From NCBI RefSeq assembly GCF_013368755.1, contig NC_049566.1, positions 372,001 to 436,000 of the forward strand: a stretch of DNA of 64,000 bases, given 5' to 3'. Positions 21,749 to 34,216 of this stretch are shown one piece after another. Numbering within the stretch: position 1 is the stretch's first letter; each line of letters starts with the position of its first letter. The notes under the pieces are model-generated. The model saw nothing but the letters and a program-made list of their open reading frames with translations. It was not told the DNA's origin and did not search any database. The stretch is from Talaromyces rugulosus (lineage: Eukaryota > Ascomycota > Eurotiomycetes > Eurotiales > Trichocomaceae). Made by a program: the position numbers and the translations under genes.

Positions 21749-24250
21749 TTAAGTAGAGAAAAGAGCAATCGAGGCAGGGAAGACACTGAGGTTGTCAGAG
21801 TACACGGCCGCGCTCGTTCCGTTGACAGTGATCATGTTGGTCACACCAACGGTGTTGTATCCGTAGACTTTCAAGTCAGAAACACCGCTGTCAACACGGA
21901 AAACCTCGCTCTGGCAGTCCGCAGAGCCACCAAGGTCAGAGCAGCTAGTGTCGTAGTCGTTGAAGAAGCTGTACAGACCAACACCGTACAGGGAGAGGCT
22001 GGAGCTGTCGACGATACGGAGACCGAGAGCGTCACAGTTACCCTTCAGGCAGGTGCTGAAGTCAGGGTCGTTCCACTTGGTGTCGGAGGTGTACGGGCCA
22101 GAGGTGGCGTCGGGCGAAGGCTGGTAGTAAGGAGACTCAGTCTGGAAGTAACCACCAACAACGTTGGTGGCACCGTCGAACTGGAATTGGTACAGACCGT
22201 GGTGCTCGGAACCAGTTCCCCACCTGTTTCATGGTTAGTCTTAACTCTGTATAAGGGGGAATGGGAAATTCATACATAGCAATGTTAGTGCCCTCAACAA
22301 GAACACCGCGGCCAGTGAAGATGGACACACGGGTGTTTGTTGGGTCATCAACGTCGTGGTCGGCAGTCCAGAACCAGTCGTTCTCCGAGTAGAAGTTCTG
22401 GGCATCCTTGGTGATGTGAAGCGACATGAAGGCGGCCTGGCACTTAGCAGCAGGAGAGGCAGAAGTAGGGCACTGCTCAACCTGCAATTCGGAGCCAGTC
22501 CAGCCACCAATCTGGGTGTGGACATCCCACATACCAGAACCCTGCTCACCGTTAAGGTTCCATTCAATAAGAACGGCACCAGCAGTGCCACCAATGGTAC
22601 CGACACGCATGTCAGACCACTCGATGGTACCCTTGTCACCAGACTTGCCCACCTGCACAACAGGGTAAGGGTTGCTGGCATCGGAGAAGGCGTCACCACT
22701 GGCAGCGATGATGGGGTAAGATTCACCAACCACCTTGGCGCCGGGAGGAATGTAGATAGTGTCGGTGACCTTGTAGATACCGTAGTCAAAGAAAATGATA
22801 GTTCCGTTGCCGGCAGCAGACTTGAGGGCAGTGTTGATAGCCTCGGTGTCGTCGGTCGTTCCATCACCCTTGGCGCCAGAGTCGCGAATGCTCACAACCG
22901 AGTCAACAGGGGTGCTAGCGTACTGAGGCTTGCCCTTGGTGAAGTAGTTGGAGCCGGAGCCGCCGACAAGACCGCTGGGGCGAGCAACAGGAGCAAAAGT
23001 ACCCTTAAGAGTGTCAGGGCCAGTGGGGGTATACTTGTGGCCCTGGCCGAACGAGGCAATGGTGGTGGACCCGCCCTCAAGGTAGGTAGTGCTAGGTCCC
23101 AGGACAGCAGTGGGCACGTTGTCAAGAACGACGTTCTCCAAGATCAGGTTACCAGCGCTGGCGGGAGTGGCAGTGTCGGTCCAGGAAGTGTTGACAAAGG
23201 TCTTGGTGTTCGAGATAGTGCTGTCGATAACGTTAAGGCCACCAACTGTCTGGTTGACACCGCCCTGGAGGCTGATACCAGTGGTGCAGTTCTGGATGTT
23301 GAGACCAATGTAAGTCCAGCCCCAGTCCCAGATCTGGCTGATCGCAGTGGCGGCGTTGTTGATGGTGATGTTACGGTAGGTGAACTGTTGGTTACCAATG
23401 TTCATTCCGTAGAGACCACCGTTGACGGTGACATCGGACATCCATCCACCAGAACCTATCGTAAATCAGTTTAATGTTTCTCGCCCAAGGAATGTAAAAA
23501 ATGGATCTTTACCGTCTTCGATGAAGATACCCTGGTGCTGCGAGTCAGCATCAGCGTTCACGTTGATGACGACGTTCTCGACACTGGTAGCCTGGGAGCT
23601 AGGCCAGTGAATACCAGTGGCAGCGGTCGTTCCAGGAATAGCAGTCAGATCGATAACCAGGTTGCGGACTTGGCGAAGGAAGATGTTGGTAGAAATCCAA
23701 CCCTCAGCTCCATTCTCGTATTCGTCACCATCGATCAGACCCATGCCGGTGAAGCTAGAAGTGGCCTTGAGAATGGCGGGGCTGTTGGGGTTTCCAATGA
23801 GCTGGGTGAAGTAGAAGTCAACGATCGGCGCGGAAACCGAGTAGGTTCCAGCGGGGAAGTAAACGATTGCAGGAGTGGTGGAGGTGGTCTGGTTGGCAGC
23901 CGGGCCAGTACGGTCACCGTCACTAATAGCCTTGTTGATGGCCTCAGTGTCATCGGTCGTACCGTCACCTAGTGATATGGGCGCTTGCGTGAGCTTCTTT
24001 CCTTTTGGCTAGAGACCGGCATTCTCGTGCATTACTTACCAGTCGCACCATAGTCCAACACATTACGGAAAACCTTGTAGCCGCTGGCAGCAGCAGGGGC
24101 ATTGCCCTGGTGCTTGATATCAGCAAGCCAGTAAGATGGGTCCGAGCTGGCAGCAGAAGATGAAGAGATTCTTCTGTGCTTTCCGGCATGAGGGACCGCG
24201 CTCGCGCCAGCGACGAGCAAAGCGGTAGAAAGAATGGAAACCCAACGCAT
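21749..24250 (-). CDS. Secreted exo-beta-1,3-glucanase, GH55
   Basis: Four exons: 24250-24040, 23968-23513, 23455-22276 and 22223-21749, giving 773 residues, normal for GH55. A signal peptide of about 18 residues ends in ASA and is followed by a basic KHRR site suited to Kex2 processing. The mature enzyme has two right-handed beta-helix modules; each opens with a GDGTTDDTEAIN motif (pectate-lyase-3-like superfamily), one near residue 73 and one in the middle of the protein. Several Asn-x-Ser/Thr sites suggest glycosylation. GH55 enzymes release glucose from laminarin and fungal cell-wall beta-1,3-glucan, for nutrition, autolysis or mycoparasitism. Codon use is strongly biased to C-ending codons, which suggests high expression. 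Confidence 0.93.
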
Positions 24251-26537
24251 TTTGGCTCTCAACCACACTGTGAAGTTTAAGGAAAGTAAGGAAAGAATGA
24301 GAGTTGTGAAGAAAAGGGACCAAGGGAAGGCGGCGCCTTGGGACTTTTGTATGGCACGTTTGGGGGCCTGCGAAGCCGCGCGCGACTGATACCGACATCC
24401 CAGTTCACACGGTCATGCATAAGTGGACTCGGTGGAGCAACAGGCCTTCTGTCAACTGGGCAGACTGGCCCGGACGATCGGCCTAGTCCAAAGCGGCAGG
24501 GCCTCATCAGGAAGAAGCACATGTCGATGACGCCTCGCAGGCGTTTGGGGCAATGGGGCGTTTCATTCGGAGCGCTGGGCAGACGAGCTAGAGGTTAAGC
24601 GTGTATTGATTTCGCTGTGGCTTGCGGGTCCTCCGATCTTCGATCAGGGGGTCAGCTCATTTCCGTCCTCTGTCGCACTGGGCCGATAGAGGCCACCAGA
24701 TTTAGTTTCGAACGAAGCATTGGCACTGGATAAATTTAGGCGCCCAGATGGGTTACCATGCAACTACTTCTTAGTTGGTTGGTGGTGGTTGACTCGCACA
24801 ACTAGGCCCCTGGCACTAGTGCCGGTAGCCCCGGCCGGCTGACCAGACCACCCGTCAGCGATGTTACTCTCCCCGCAAGGCTGCGCGCGCGAGTGATTTC
24901 TCGAATCTCGACGTGACCAGGATGGATAAATTTGGAAGTCACTGCTGGGACAGGAGGCTCTGACCATGTGGTGGCTGACATGGTGGCGGTCTGGCAGCTG
25001 ATGACGTGAAGTATAATTATCCCATCCCCTGCGCGTGTGGCTTCAATATCCGACATGTCGGGACTGACTATCGCCAGACTGCTTTTTTTGCAAATGACCA
25101 GTTGTGACTTTGTTTTATGCTGTGCAGTGGAGATGGAGGTTTATTGGCCCGAACCCAGGCAGGATCAACATCTACCGCCCTTGATCGATATCGGCCACAT
25201 AGTTACACGTCGTCACATAGCCATCATACAAGCGGGCAGTCTGCAACCGCCTTGTGTGCGACCTATCAGTCCGTATCAAGAGGGCAGATCGACAACGCGA
25301 CAAGTCAGAGGAATCAAGAATGTAATAGCAATTCCACCCAGGAGGTTGCATTATTTGGGTGTAACTCGCCGATGACCCAGCAGGAAGATCGCCATGCAAG
25401 CACACTCTTAGGGTTCAGCAGCCGTATTCGCGCCTTTCCTGATTCTTTTTGGCCCGTTCAAATCAGACCAGTAAGTCTGCTTGGTGGCTGCAACGTCGCG
25501 GGCTGGCTTGTTTCGCGTTCCTGGCCGTAGTACGCATCGGGTGTGGCGGGTTTCGTACTCAGTACGATTAAGTCTTCTAGTTGACGCGGAATTGGAGCGA
25601 TGGGCTCCATCTTCCATGCCCATAGCAATGAATCTATGATAGCATACGCTTATATTCTCCGTAGCGTATGCCGTGAAAATGCAACGGTATTGCAAGTGAT
25701 GTCAAAACTGATGATGTGTGCAGGCAGAGTGCGGTCGCACAGTCCTAGAGGTCGTGGGACTCTTGACATGTTCTGGTGATTGTAAGGAAGAAGGCGATGG
25801 TGGTCAGTTGCTGCTGGTCATGGGAAGGAGCGCCGCGCTGCTGCCTCAGGCATTTATCACGTGACTCGGTTTTCACAGTAACATCGGACAATAAATAAGA
25901 CCTCAAAATCTAATGCCAAGAAGAGATTGGCAGGAATATTAGTAAGAGATTAGTTATATTAGCCCATTTCAACGCTCACCGATGTCTCCACACCGCGATT
26001 ATGTAGGATTCCTGCTTCAATGTTCGCTTCGGTACAGAAGTGCCGATATTACGTATGCTCGCCCAGGTGAAAAGATCTGTCTACGATGAAGCCATTGTGT
26101 GGACCAGTCTACTCCGTACTAGGTATTCCATGGACACAGGCAGAAGATCCTCATGGTTCCACTTTACAAGCTTACTCCTTATTTTCGACCCCGGTGATCG
26201 GTCAAGTAATGTCGCCAAGAGTCCAATATTATTGAATCCAGCAATGATTTGCTTTCCTCGTATGGATTGCGTATTACGAAGCAGGATATGTAAGCACTGG
26301 CTTTGGTACGGGTTATTTTGATATGGCCATCAGAGGTGGTAATTGTAGCCTCTGAAAGATTATGCGGATAGCCTAGGGGATAACAAAGATAGAATCTACT
26401 TTGCGAGAGGACTTTTGTGGCCGTCGGTAGGTCTACGTGCTACAGAGCTAGCACTCTAAGATCTCCTATCTTCTCACTACTAACTCGGTGATCAACCCCA
26501 TAACCGCCGTGCCATTCAATTCAGCACCGAGGCCAGA
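24251..26537. other. 2.3-kb gene-free region upstream of GH55
   Basis: No intact gene recognised. The right-hand part (about 26041-26340, plus strand) has one frame that stays open for long stretches apart from TGA codons, a possible decayed gene without recognisable domain. A TCACGTGAC motif lies at 25857. The first kilobase probably contains the GH55 promoter. Confidence 0.5.
25857..25865. promoter_or_regulatory. TCACGTGAC motif
   Basis: Same core as at 15101, 38276 and 45519. It lies 1.6 kb upstream of the GH55 start and 0.7 kb downstream of the MetAP1 stop, so its target is unclear. Confidence 0.25.
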
Positions 26538-27921
26538 TTATGCGGCATTAGCTTCTGCAGGCATCGGTATTTGGCCTCCAGGGGAGTCTGGGTTAGCCGC
26601 AGTCAAGACCTCAACCCCTGTTTCTGTGACAAGCAAGGTATGCTCTATACGTATGTTAGCATAGAACCTACAATTATGAAAAGGCGTTTTGTTCGCACCA
26701 AACTGAGCTGTCCGTTTGCCATCAACCGTGACATTTGTCCAGTTGTCCGGCCAATAAACTTCCCGAGGTTTCCCCAGAGTAAGGATGGGCTCGATTGTAA
26801 AAGTCATGCCCGGCTTCAACACGCCTACCGCTCTGTTCTTGGCATAATGGGGTATCCATGGCGGGGGATGGAACTCCGTGTTGATGCCATGGCCGCCCCA
26901 GGTCGCAATGACACTGCAGTTTTTAGACTTGGCGTACTTTTCAATTACCTTGCCAAACTCTCGTATGGGGGTGCCGGGCTTCACGAGATCGATGGCCCTG
27001 TTCAGACATTCCCGGGTCGTTTCAACTAGAGTAACCGAGTCGGCGTCTGCCTTGGCGCGATCGCCCACATAATACGTTTCATTGAGGTCAGCGTGATAAC
27101 CCCCGTGGTATAATGAGATGTCCAGATTGACGATATCGCCATCCAGAAGCACTCGCTGGTCGGGTATTCCGTGGCAGACCACTTCGTTTGGAGAGGTACA
27201 AAGCGATTTGGGGAAACGATTATAGTTCAACGGAGAAGGATATGACTGTTGTTGAGGTTAGAACTGGTCAATTTTACCCTAGTGCAAGTGCTGCTTACCT
27301 CCCGTTCTATACAAGCATTGTGGCAGACCTCGTCAAGGTAGTCTGTGGTGACACCCGGCTTGAGCTCTGCAGCGGTGATGTCCAGCACTTCTCGAGCTAG
27401 TTTGCAAACCTTTCGCATTGCCTCTTGCCCCTTGGCGTCTAGAATGTCAATTTTCGTCCTGCTCAAGCGCTGTTCGCCCTTTGGTATGCCGGTCTCAGCC
27501 CAGTCGGGATGTTTAATCGTCTTAGGAATGGTGCGTTTCGGAGAGAGAGGATAGACAGGTCGGACAGAGCCGGTGAAGGGATATGTCGGGAAGGGATTGT
27601 ATGCTCCTGAACCTAGATCAAAATCAGCGACAACGAATATCTAAAAGGGTGGTTTTGTGCGAGTGATACCATTCTGTGCGTTGACTTGCGCGGTCTTGTG
27701 AATAGCCTTGTGGTCATTCTACCCCAGTCAGATTCCAATACCAGGAGCGACAAGATGCATCAACAAACCCAGTTCCTCTTGAAACAATCCTGAGAGCAGA
27801 AATAGCTGTCTTTAATGTCCAGTTTCAGGCACGTCGGGCAAGCCAGTGCCCCCGCATCGTTTTCACAGTCTGCGCCGAGACACTTTCGCTTGGATGGGCG
27901 CTCTGATGAATTGTCGGCCAT
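26538..27921 (-). CDS. Methionine aminopeptidase type 1, divergent
   Basis: Five exons: 27921-27769, 27718-27670, 27612-27299, 27245-26699 and 26644-26538, giving 389 residues. The N-terminus has the MetAP1 zinc-finger region (CLGADC, CPTC, CSQDCF, then His pairs). The catalytic pita-bread domain keeps all five metal ligands: Asp214, Asp225, His291, Glu324 and Glu355. The codon for Glu355 is split by the last intron, which is 54 nt, in frame and stop-free, so the open frame reads through it. Substitutions near the pocket are unusual: the segment before the ligand His reads TWGGHG where typical MetAP1 has YCGHG, and PPPWIPHY replaces APNVPHY-like sequence. The family removes initiator methionine co-translationally. 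It may be a second, specialised copy rather than the housekeeping enzyme. Confidence 0.9.
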
Positions 27922-28607
27922 GGTCACTTTCGGGGAGATGGCGGCAAACAATTTTTTTATTTCCGTCTAGATAATGGTAGCAAATAGATGTCAGGTGTTG
28001 TATAAACACTTGTAGCAGAAAAGTTGGTCGTTATGTCGAGTTCGAGGGCTGAAGCCGTTAAATGATTATATAAGCATTCTATATACCAACTTTTTTTTTG
28101 GGAAAATTGAGTCTATTTAAAGTCATGTGAATTGATTTAATTTCTGTATAAATCGAAATTTTGAATTTCGGTAATTCTAAATTCTAAATGGATTATAAAT
28201 ATCGGAAGTCATCAATGGTTCGGGCGAGCTACTTGCGTCAACTGCTATATCGATTAGCATTGCTTGTTGACCCTTAAGAGCTCAATATATTTATTTGGTT
28301 CTAGTGCATGTTCAGAGCTTGATATGTCCAAACTAGCTTTATTTCCACCAGCCACCCCAACAGGAACTCTCAGGGTCAATAAAGATCCTATTCATTTGCA
28401 TGTTCATCAAAACGCTTGTCCGAGACGGCAATCAATTAATATTCTATTAAATGTTTGCGATAACCCTAAGCACAGTAATATCCGTTAACGCCGAGTTCGC
28501 CCCATTCAATCTTCTCCACACCGCAACCTCAATGTTGAAGAATACGACAAACTTGGCTCCTAAAGCGCATCAAATACACGATTATAACGCCGAGTGGTAT
28601 TTCTAGT
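27922..28607. promoter_or_regulatory. Bidirectional AT-rich promoter, MetAP1 / regulator-like gene
   Basis: 686 bases between divergent ATGs, strongly AT-rich around 28080-28210. No gene inside. Confidence 0.5.
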
Positions 28608-30165
28608 ATGGAAGATTCATTCCTCTTTGTGGACAGCGCCGCAGTCGATGGCCCTCTAAGAAAGCGAATTCGACGCCATGTGATGGCCGGGAGAAATGCT
28701 GGAAAAACATTCCATCGACGCTCAAGGCTGGATTTGGTGCATGATGTTGATCGTCTGACCTCTAAGCAACAAAAATTTGGCAGTTCAGAAGATGAGCAGA
28801 GTCATACAAACAGCGAGGAAATATTTCCTATAATGAATGATAGGAACTTCACGAATCCGTTTCGCAGTCTGTCGTTTCGTTGGGAGCCCACCGCTGGCGC
28901 TTTGGATATTCTTGACGAGTGTTAGTTGTAATCAATAACACTTTACATATCTCTTCTAATATGAACTGAATGTCCAGATTTCACCCACGTCGTAGAAAGA
29001 TTCCATCCTTGCCGCGTCGGTATTTCGGCCGATGATGCGAAGTCTTGGTGGTTTAACCTTGTGCTTACGGATGAAGCTGGTAAGGTTCAACTTTACTCAA
29101 AATACTATGCCCAAGGCTTACTAGTCAAAGCATATCATTGTACTATTGCTATTGCAGATTCATGCAATCATCTGCTCCGCGGGGGCGGTGTTAGCTCACC
29201 AGAAGCACTCTTTCATCGCTCGCGAACATTGTCTCTAATTCGGAAGAGGCTTGAGAGCGATGCCGCTTTATCTGATTCCACACTGGGCATTATAATCATG
29301 ATGATAGTTCAAGAACAGATACGAGCCGGGCCAATGGAATCTTTTATTCATTACGAAGGGCTGAAAAAATTGATTAATCTACGGGGTGGACTTCTGCATT
29401 TAGAGAAATGTCCTGCATTGTTACTCAAGGTGTGCAAGTAAGTGGCTCTAACTATTGTAGTCTAGTCTGAAGTGCCCTAACAACGAATGATTTCCTAGAA
29501 TGGATATCCTCTACGCCTTTCAGTATGGAAAGCCAGTATCCTTTTTTCGAGACCGCATGTTTGAAGCTCAGACGCGCCTAGCATCGAAAGGATTTCTGTA
29601 TGACCAAGTTTTCGCCGAGTACTCGACTCGCCACGCTCATTTAGGCCCTTCTCTTCATGGGATTCTTATAGACGCCATTAGTTTTGCCAGTCTTCTGGAC
29701 GCAGCTCCAAACGATAGAGAAATAGATCTCTACACGTTTTCCGACCTCCTGCATTCTATGTGCTATCGCCTAATCAGGCATCACCCACTAGACAGTACCA
29801 CATCGCTCGGCGGTGAAGAAGATGCTTACCATATAGGATTGACATTATTCGTGATGACATTGTTTATGCAATTTGACGACAAGCGGATTCTACGATGTGA
29901 TTTGGTTTCTACGCGGTGGGAAAACGTCCTTGATCGCGATATTGGCGAGCTTGATGATGATATTTTACTTTGGTTGGCGCTTATGGGTGGCATGTGGATT
30001 CATAAATCCCCCGATAAAACGCGGAACAATTCCAAGATAAAGAGACTCGCTTCAAATCTGGGTATCAGCACCTGGTCAGAAGTACAGGCTGCAATCAGCC
30101 CTTTTCCATGGATCAAAGCTGTACATGAGACGCCGAGTTTTGATTTATGGAATTCAGCATTTTGA
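28608..30165 (+). CDS. Fungal transcription-factor-like protein (fungal_trans_2 / DUF3468 type), no zinc cluster
   Basis: Three exons, 28608-28920, 28978-29437 and 29499-30165, giving 479 residues. The N-terminus (FLFVDSAAVDGPLRKRIRRH, then a basic Arg/Lys stretch) matches a common start of Eurotiomycete proteins in the fungal_trans_2 group, often annotated as 'tachykinin family'. The remainder is helical, with the FHP...WWF segment and the HYEGLKKLINLRGGL motif characteristic of that domain. No Zn2Cys6 binuclear cluster is present, and none is visible upstream, so direct DNA binding is doubtful. It is divergent from MetAP1 and may regulate neighbouring genes, but that is inference from position only. 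Confidence 0.75.
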
Positions 30166-30442
30166 CCGGTTGCTTACTTTACTGTGAGGACATTGAAACT
30201 TTGGGAGATTTGATAGCTGCTAACCAAGAGTATGCCAACAGGTGCCAATAAGAATTGATATGGGAGACCCTCATAACTAGAATTTATCTTGTCACTTACA
30301 TCAATATGCCCTTGCATTTACTGTTGATTAATATGCACATATATGTATTATTTCAAAGTTCCTTTACAAGCGTAAGAGAGGAATTGCAGGTTCAAACCTA
30401 AGTTGATTTGCTATTTACTGATACTATTTCAAGGCTGACTGT

Positions 30443-31578
30443 CTACCAATCAAATTTTTGTTTGACCAAGTTCTGAGACAGCTCCCACAACTTCTCGGCT
30501 TCAAGACTGGAGACTGCGAGTGGTTGGGCCTCTTCGTTGATCTGACAGTCAGCGAGATATGCGCCATAGTTTTCTTTGCCATTCCTTGTTTCTCCAACGC
30601 CCAGTTCAGGGTCTAATGCTGCCACGAGGCTTGTAGATGCCCCTGCACCCAAGCTTTTCTCGGTATAATACCCTTTATCCTTCAGCCCCTTTATCCAGAC
30701 CGTGACTTCGGGCGAGGCATTCCTACCCAGTTCAGTCTCAATAACACCTGGATGCAAACCCAAGCTGAGAATCCCGTATTTGTCGTAGAGTCTCTTGTTG
30801 ATACCAATACCAAATAGGATATTTGCCACCTTGCTCACATTATAGGCTTCCAGTGGTATGTATGACACGTCTTCAGTGTTGTCCAACCCCCAAGCCTTGT
30901 GGATAGCCGGCAAGGGCCGTTCTGCTTCTGGAAGATCCTTACTTTTCTGCTCAAAGTTTATGTCACTCCAACGCATTCTTGCAACCATGGGTGATCCAGA
31001 GCTGACGTTGATTACCCGTGTACTACCCTTGGGGTTCTTTTCGGCCGCCGCGATGATTTTCGGCATGATCAAGGAAGTAAATAAAAAATGGCCAATGTGG
31101 TTTGTAGCGAAAGTGAGCTCAATTCCATCAGCGCTCAACTTTCGTTCTGGGAACAGGGAGACGCCGGCGCTGTTCACTAGGATATCAACGGTGGGGATAT
31201 CAGTCCAAGACAGGAGTTCGGCAGCTGCAGTGCGTACAGAATGCTGGTCGGAAAGGTCGATGTGCAAGCTGCGATAGTCAACACCAGGAAACTGAACGCG
31301 AAGAGCATCGATGCTCTCTTGAAGTTTGGAAATTGTTCTGCCCGTGACAATAAGGTGTGCGGGAGCCTGAGAAGCCTGTATTTCCGTTAGCATTGGAAAA
31401 GGATATCTGATGGTAAAGATGCAGTTCTTACAAACGCTTCAGCAGTACCAAACCCAATTCCTCCACGATTCACTCCGGTGATGACCACAGTCTTGCCAGA
31501 GATGATGTGAGAGAATGCTTTAGCAACCTCCTTGGCTTCGGTTTTATCATTGTATTCTGGGTGAGTAGTGGCAGGCAT
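30443..31578 (-). CDS. Short-chain dehydrogenase/reductase (retinol-dehydrogenase-like)
   Basis: Two exons, 31578-31432 and 31375-30443, giving 359 residues. The Rossmann motif is TGVNRGGIGFGT (TGxxxGIG with a small insertion), followed by NSAG in VDILVNSAGVS, the catalytic Ser in INVSSGSP and the YxxxK pair in YNVSKVA. The protein is longer than a minimal SDR because of an N-terminal extension of about 30 residues and a longer C-terminal lobe, as in the WW-oxidoreductase/retinol-dehydrogenase-like group. It uses NAD(P)H on an unknown carbonyl or alcohol. It is divergent from the GH43 gene; a TATA-like TATTTATA motif lies about 110 bases upstream of the ATG. Confidence 0.87.
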
Positions 31579-31864
31579 TTTGTAGGGAATCAACAAGTTA
31601 TTCTCAAGGTATTCAGAAGTTCAGTCAATTTATGAGTGCAGTAACAAAGATGATGTTTCCTGGGAACAAGTCTGAATGGGTGCTATTTATACACTGTCAT
31701 TACTGCTAAATTCACCTTCTATTCTTTTGTATAGAACTACTGCTATCAGCCAATTAGAGATTGACTACTTGTTTTGGTAAAGCGCGCCCACTTCAACCAA
31801 TAAGAGATTATTCTCCTATTTGGGTAAAGCGTTTTCAATTCACTGATTGATGAGGAATAAAATT

Positions 31865-31882
31865 AAATAATAATAATAATAA
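31865..31882. repeat. AAT microsatellite
   Basis: About six uninterrupted AAT units in the divergent promoter of the SDR and GH43 genes. Confidence 0.8.
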
Positions 31883-32175
31883 AAAACAACGTCTCTCTTA
31901 AAGGTTCTAAATCAAGACGCGTCAGAACACTTTCAATGTTAACTGTCTCTCCCTAGCACTCTATATCTACGAAGCAAGAGCTTCAGGGACTGGTTGTGAC
32001 ACGGCAGGCGGCCTTATTGTCACTCTACTAACTCAAATAATCAAAGCCAAACCCGATTGTGCGCGTCCTTGGCGTATAATTCTGATGGGACCCTGAAAAA
32101 TGCGCGGCTACGCTCTCCGGGCGGGGTTTGTTAGCATCAAATCTCACCTCGGTGGAGGTTAATAATCATAATAAT

Positions 32176-32196
32176 GTTGTTGTTGTTGTTGTTGTT
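32176..32196. repeat. GTT microsatellite
   Basis: Seven uninterrupted GTT units in the same promoter region. Confidence 0.85.
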
Positions 32197-32669
32197 GTTA
32201 TTAAGGCACAGGGAAGTATATAGATTTTCAGTAACCATAGAAAATCATACGTGTAAGGCTTCAAAGTTCATCCCTAGTATTTGGCCGACAAAGCACCGTC
32301 GTCCCTCATACTCACCTCCGACACTCTCGAGATGCGATGATATTAAATAGACCCCTGCAACCATGGTCAATCTGAAGACTAATGGGCCTTAAATTTCAAC
32401 CCTACCTAATCTTAAGTCAAATCAGACTGTCAGATCCAGGCGATCCTCGGGACCTATAAGGCTTTAGTCGGCTAGGCAGATCAGTCTGGACCCCAAGTCG
32501 CATCCACTTTGGTGGTTTAATGAAATTAGGTTGCGCATCTTGCGCGATGGGTCGCTCAGTCATTCTATAAGAGCGGGCAGATTTCCTTCTGTTGGGATCG
32601 GTGATAGCTTCATCTTTACCGATCCCGTTCTCCTTTCGCAGGAAAGAAAAGAAAAAGAAGTAATAGAAA

Positions 32670-33860
32670 ATGGCAGGCCGCTTTGTGCTCAAATGGCTCT
32701 CTTTAGCCTTGTTCCACGGCCTGTGTGTTTCGGCACAGGATTACCCATTGCCAGAGCCATGCACTGGGCCAGCCTGTATCGATATCAACGGACTCACGTA
32801 CCAGGACTTTTCCGTGATTCGCCGTGAGTCCGACGGCATATACTTCCGCTACTCCAAGTCCAACGAGACAGGTCAAGGGCTGTCCGTGGCCACCGCACCG
32901 GCCTTGGGAGGGCCATGGAACTATGCATTTGAGATCCTCACCGAGCTCGTCAATCCAATGGCGAGTGACCGAGCTGCTACCAATGTGTGGGCGCCCGAGG
33001 TGCATTTTGTCGATGGCACCTACTACCTTTTCTACAGCATCAACACCGCTCCCTTCAACTTTGACCTTTGCGTCGCCACATCGCCGGACATGGAGCCGGA
33101 CAACTGGACGGACCACGGCAGCATGAACGTCCCGGTTTCAACGACTGGAGTCGACCAGGCCACCGAGAGCTATGTCCGGCTGGATGGAAACATGCTCGCC
33201 GACTCGACGGATCCAAGCGGCGTCGATGGCTTTCACTACATGACATTTGGCTCTTATCAATGGGGCTTGTACGGATTCCAGGTGTCGGATGACCTTCTCA
33301 CGATCAAGGACGGTGCAACCGTCGATATGGTCTATCTGGAACAGTATAACGGAGGAGAATATGCTGGAAACAAGACCGGTTCGTGACCCTCCATTCTTTC
33401 AATAGAAGATCAAAAACATGCTGACTGTTGTCTTTTAGAGGGTCCATATCTCTTGACTAACAACGGATACGTTTATTTCTTCTATTCGATCGGCAACTGC
33501 TGCGCTGCCGACGACACTTCGTACAACGACTCCGTATACCGAGTGCAAGTCTGCCGCAAGCTAGTAACCGACCTCCCAACTGGTCCTTACCTGGACCGTG
33601 ATGGAGCCGACTGCCTCAACGGCGGCGTTGACCGAGCTGGCACCACCATCCTCGCCAGTCGGGATGACGGCCAGGTGTTTGCGCCGGGGTCAATTGGAAT
33701 CTTGACCGACCCTGACCTGGGTATGGTGATGACATATCAGTATTGGAACATCACCCAAGCCAACCAGGACGCGGACCCTAAGCTCGATGGCCTTCGCTTT
33801 GGTTACAACCTTCTTAGTTGGGATTCAGACGGATGGCCAATGCTGGTCGCCTCATCATGA
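32670..33860 (+). CDS. Secreted GH43 glycoside hydrolase (arabinanase/arabinofuranosidase type)
   Basis: Two exons, 32670-33378 and 33439-33860, giving 376 residues. A signal peptide of about 22 residues ends in VSA. The five-bladed propeller features of GH43 are visible: the N-terminal Asp in YQDFSVIRR, WAPEVHFVDGTYYLFYS (the blade with the conserved Trp-Ala-Pro-Glu-Val), the Asp-bearing segment near STDPSG, and TEGPYLLTNNGYVYFFYS, whose Glu is the likely general acid. The intron splits the codon of that Glu (G|AG). Substrate is probably arabinan or arabinoxylan side chains; family sequence alone does not fix it. It is divergent from an SDR gene. Confidence 0.88.
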
Positions 33861-34216
33861 GCAATGTATCTAATGCAGCTCTGAGTACTCTGTTTGCATG
33901 TACAGGAGAGTGTCAACGCCGCGCTCTGCGCGGGGAGTACAATTTACAAATAGAAATTCTCAGAACTTATGTCCATGCAGAAAGTGATTCTGATGATGAG
34001 CAATTGTATGCAATCTAGCTCTAGGTGCTTTGTATATGGTAACTATGAATTCTTGCTACAACAAGTTAAAAAAATTAAAAGTAAACAAAGTATCTCGATT
34101 CATTTATACGTTCAATTTAGTAAGCATGTGAGTTTGATACATACGTACGACACCAGCCAAATTGAACCCTTCTTCGGGAACGACTAAATTAATATTAATT
34201 TTCTCCAAACTCAATT
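33861..34216. other. Convergent AT-rich intergenic, GH43 / SDR
   Basis: 356 bases without a gene between two converging stop codons; AT-rich after about 34030. Confidence 0.55.

Larger units (their letters stand above)
31579..32669. promoter_or_regulatory. Divergent intergenic region, SDR / GH43
   Basis: 1.09 kb without a gene. It contains two trinucleotide microsatellites (AAT at about 31865-31882 and GTT at 32176-32196) and a GC-rich patch near 32100. It must hold both promoters. Confidence 0.5.

Noticed and set aside
22356..23474. Antisense open frame of 372 codons over the GH55 gene
   Set aside because: Shadow of highly biased codons in the sense GH55 exon; the translation is low-complexity and unrecognised.
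30385..30400. tRNA B-box-like GGTTCAAACC
   Set aside because: No acceptor stem, A-box or cloverleaf could be built around it.
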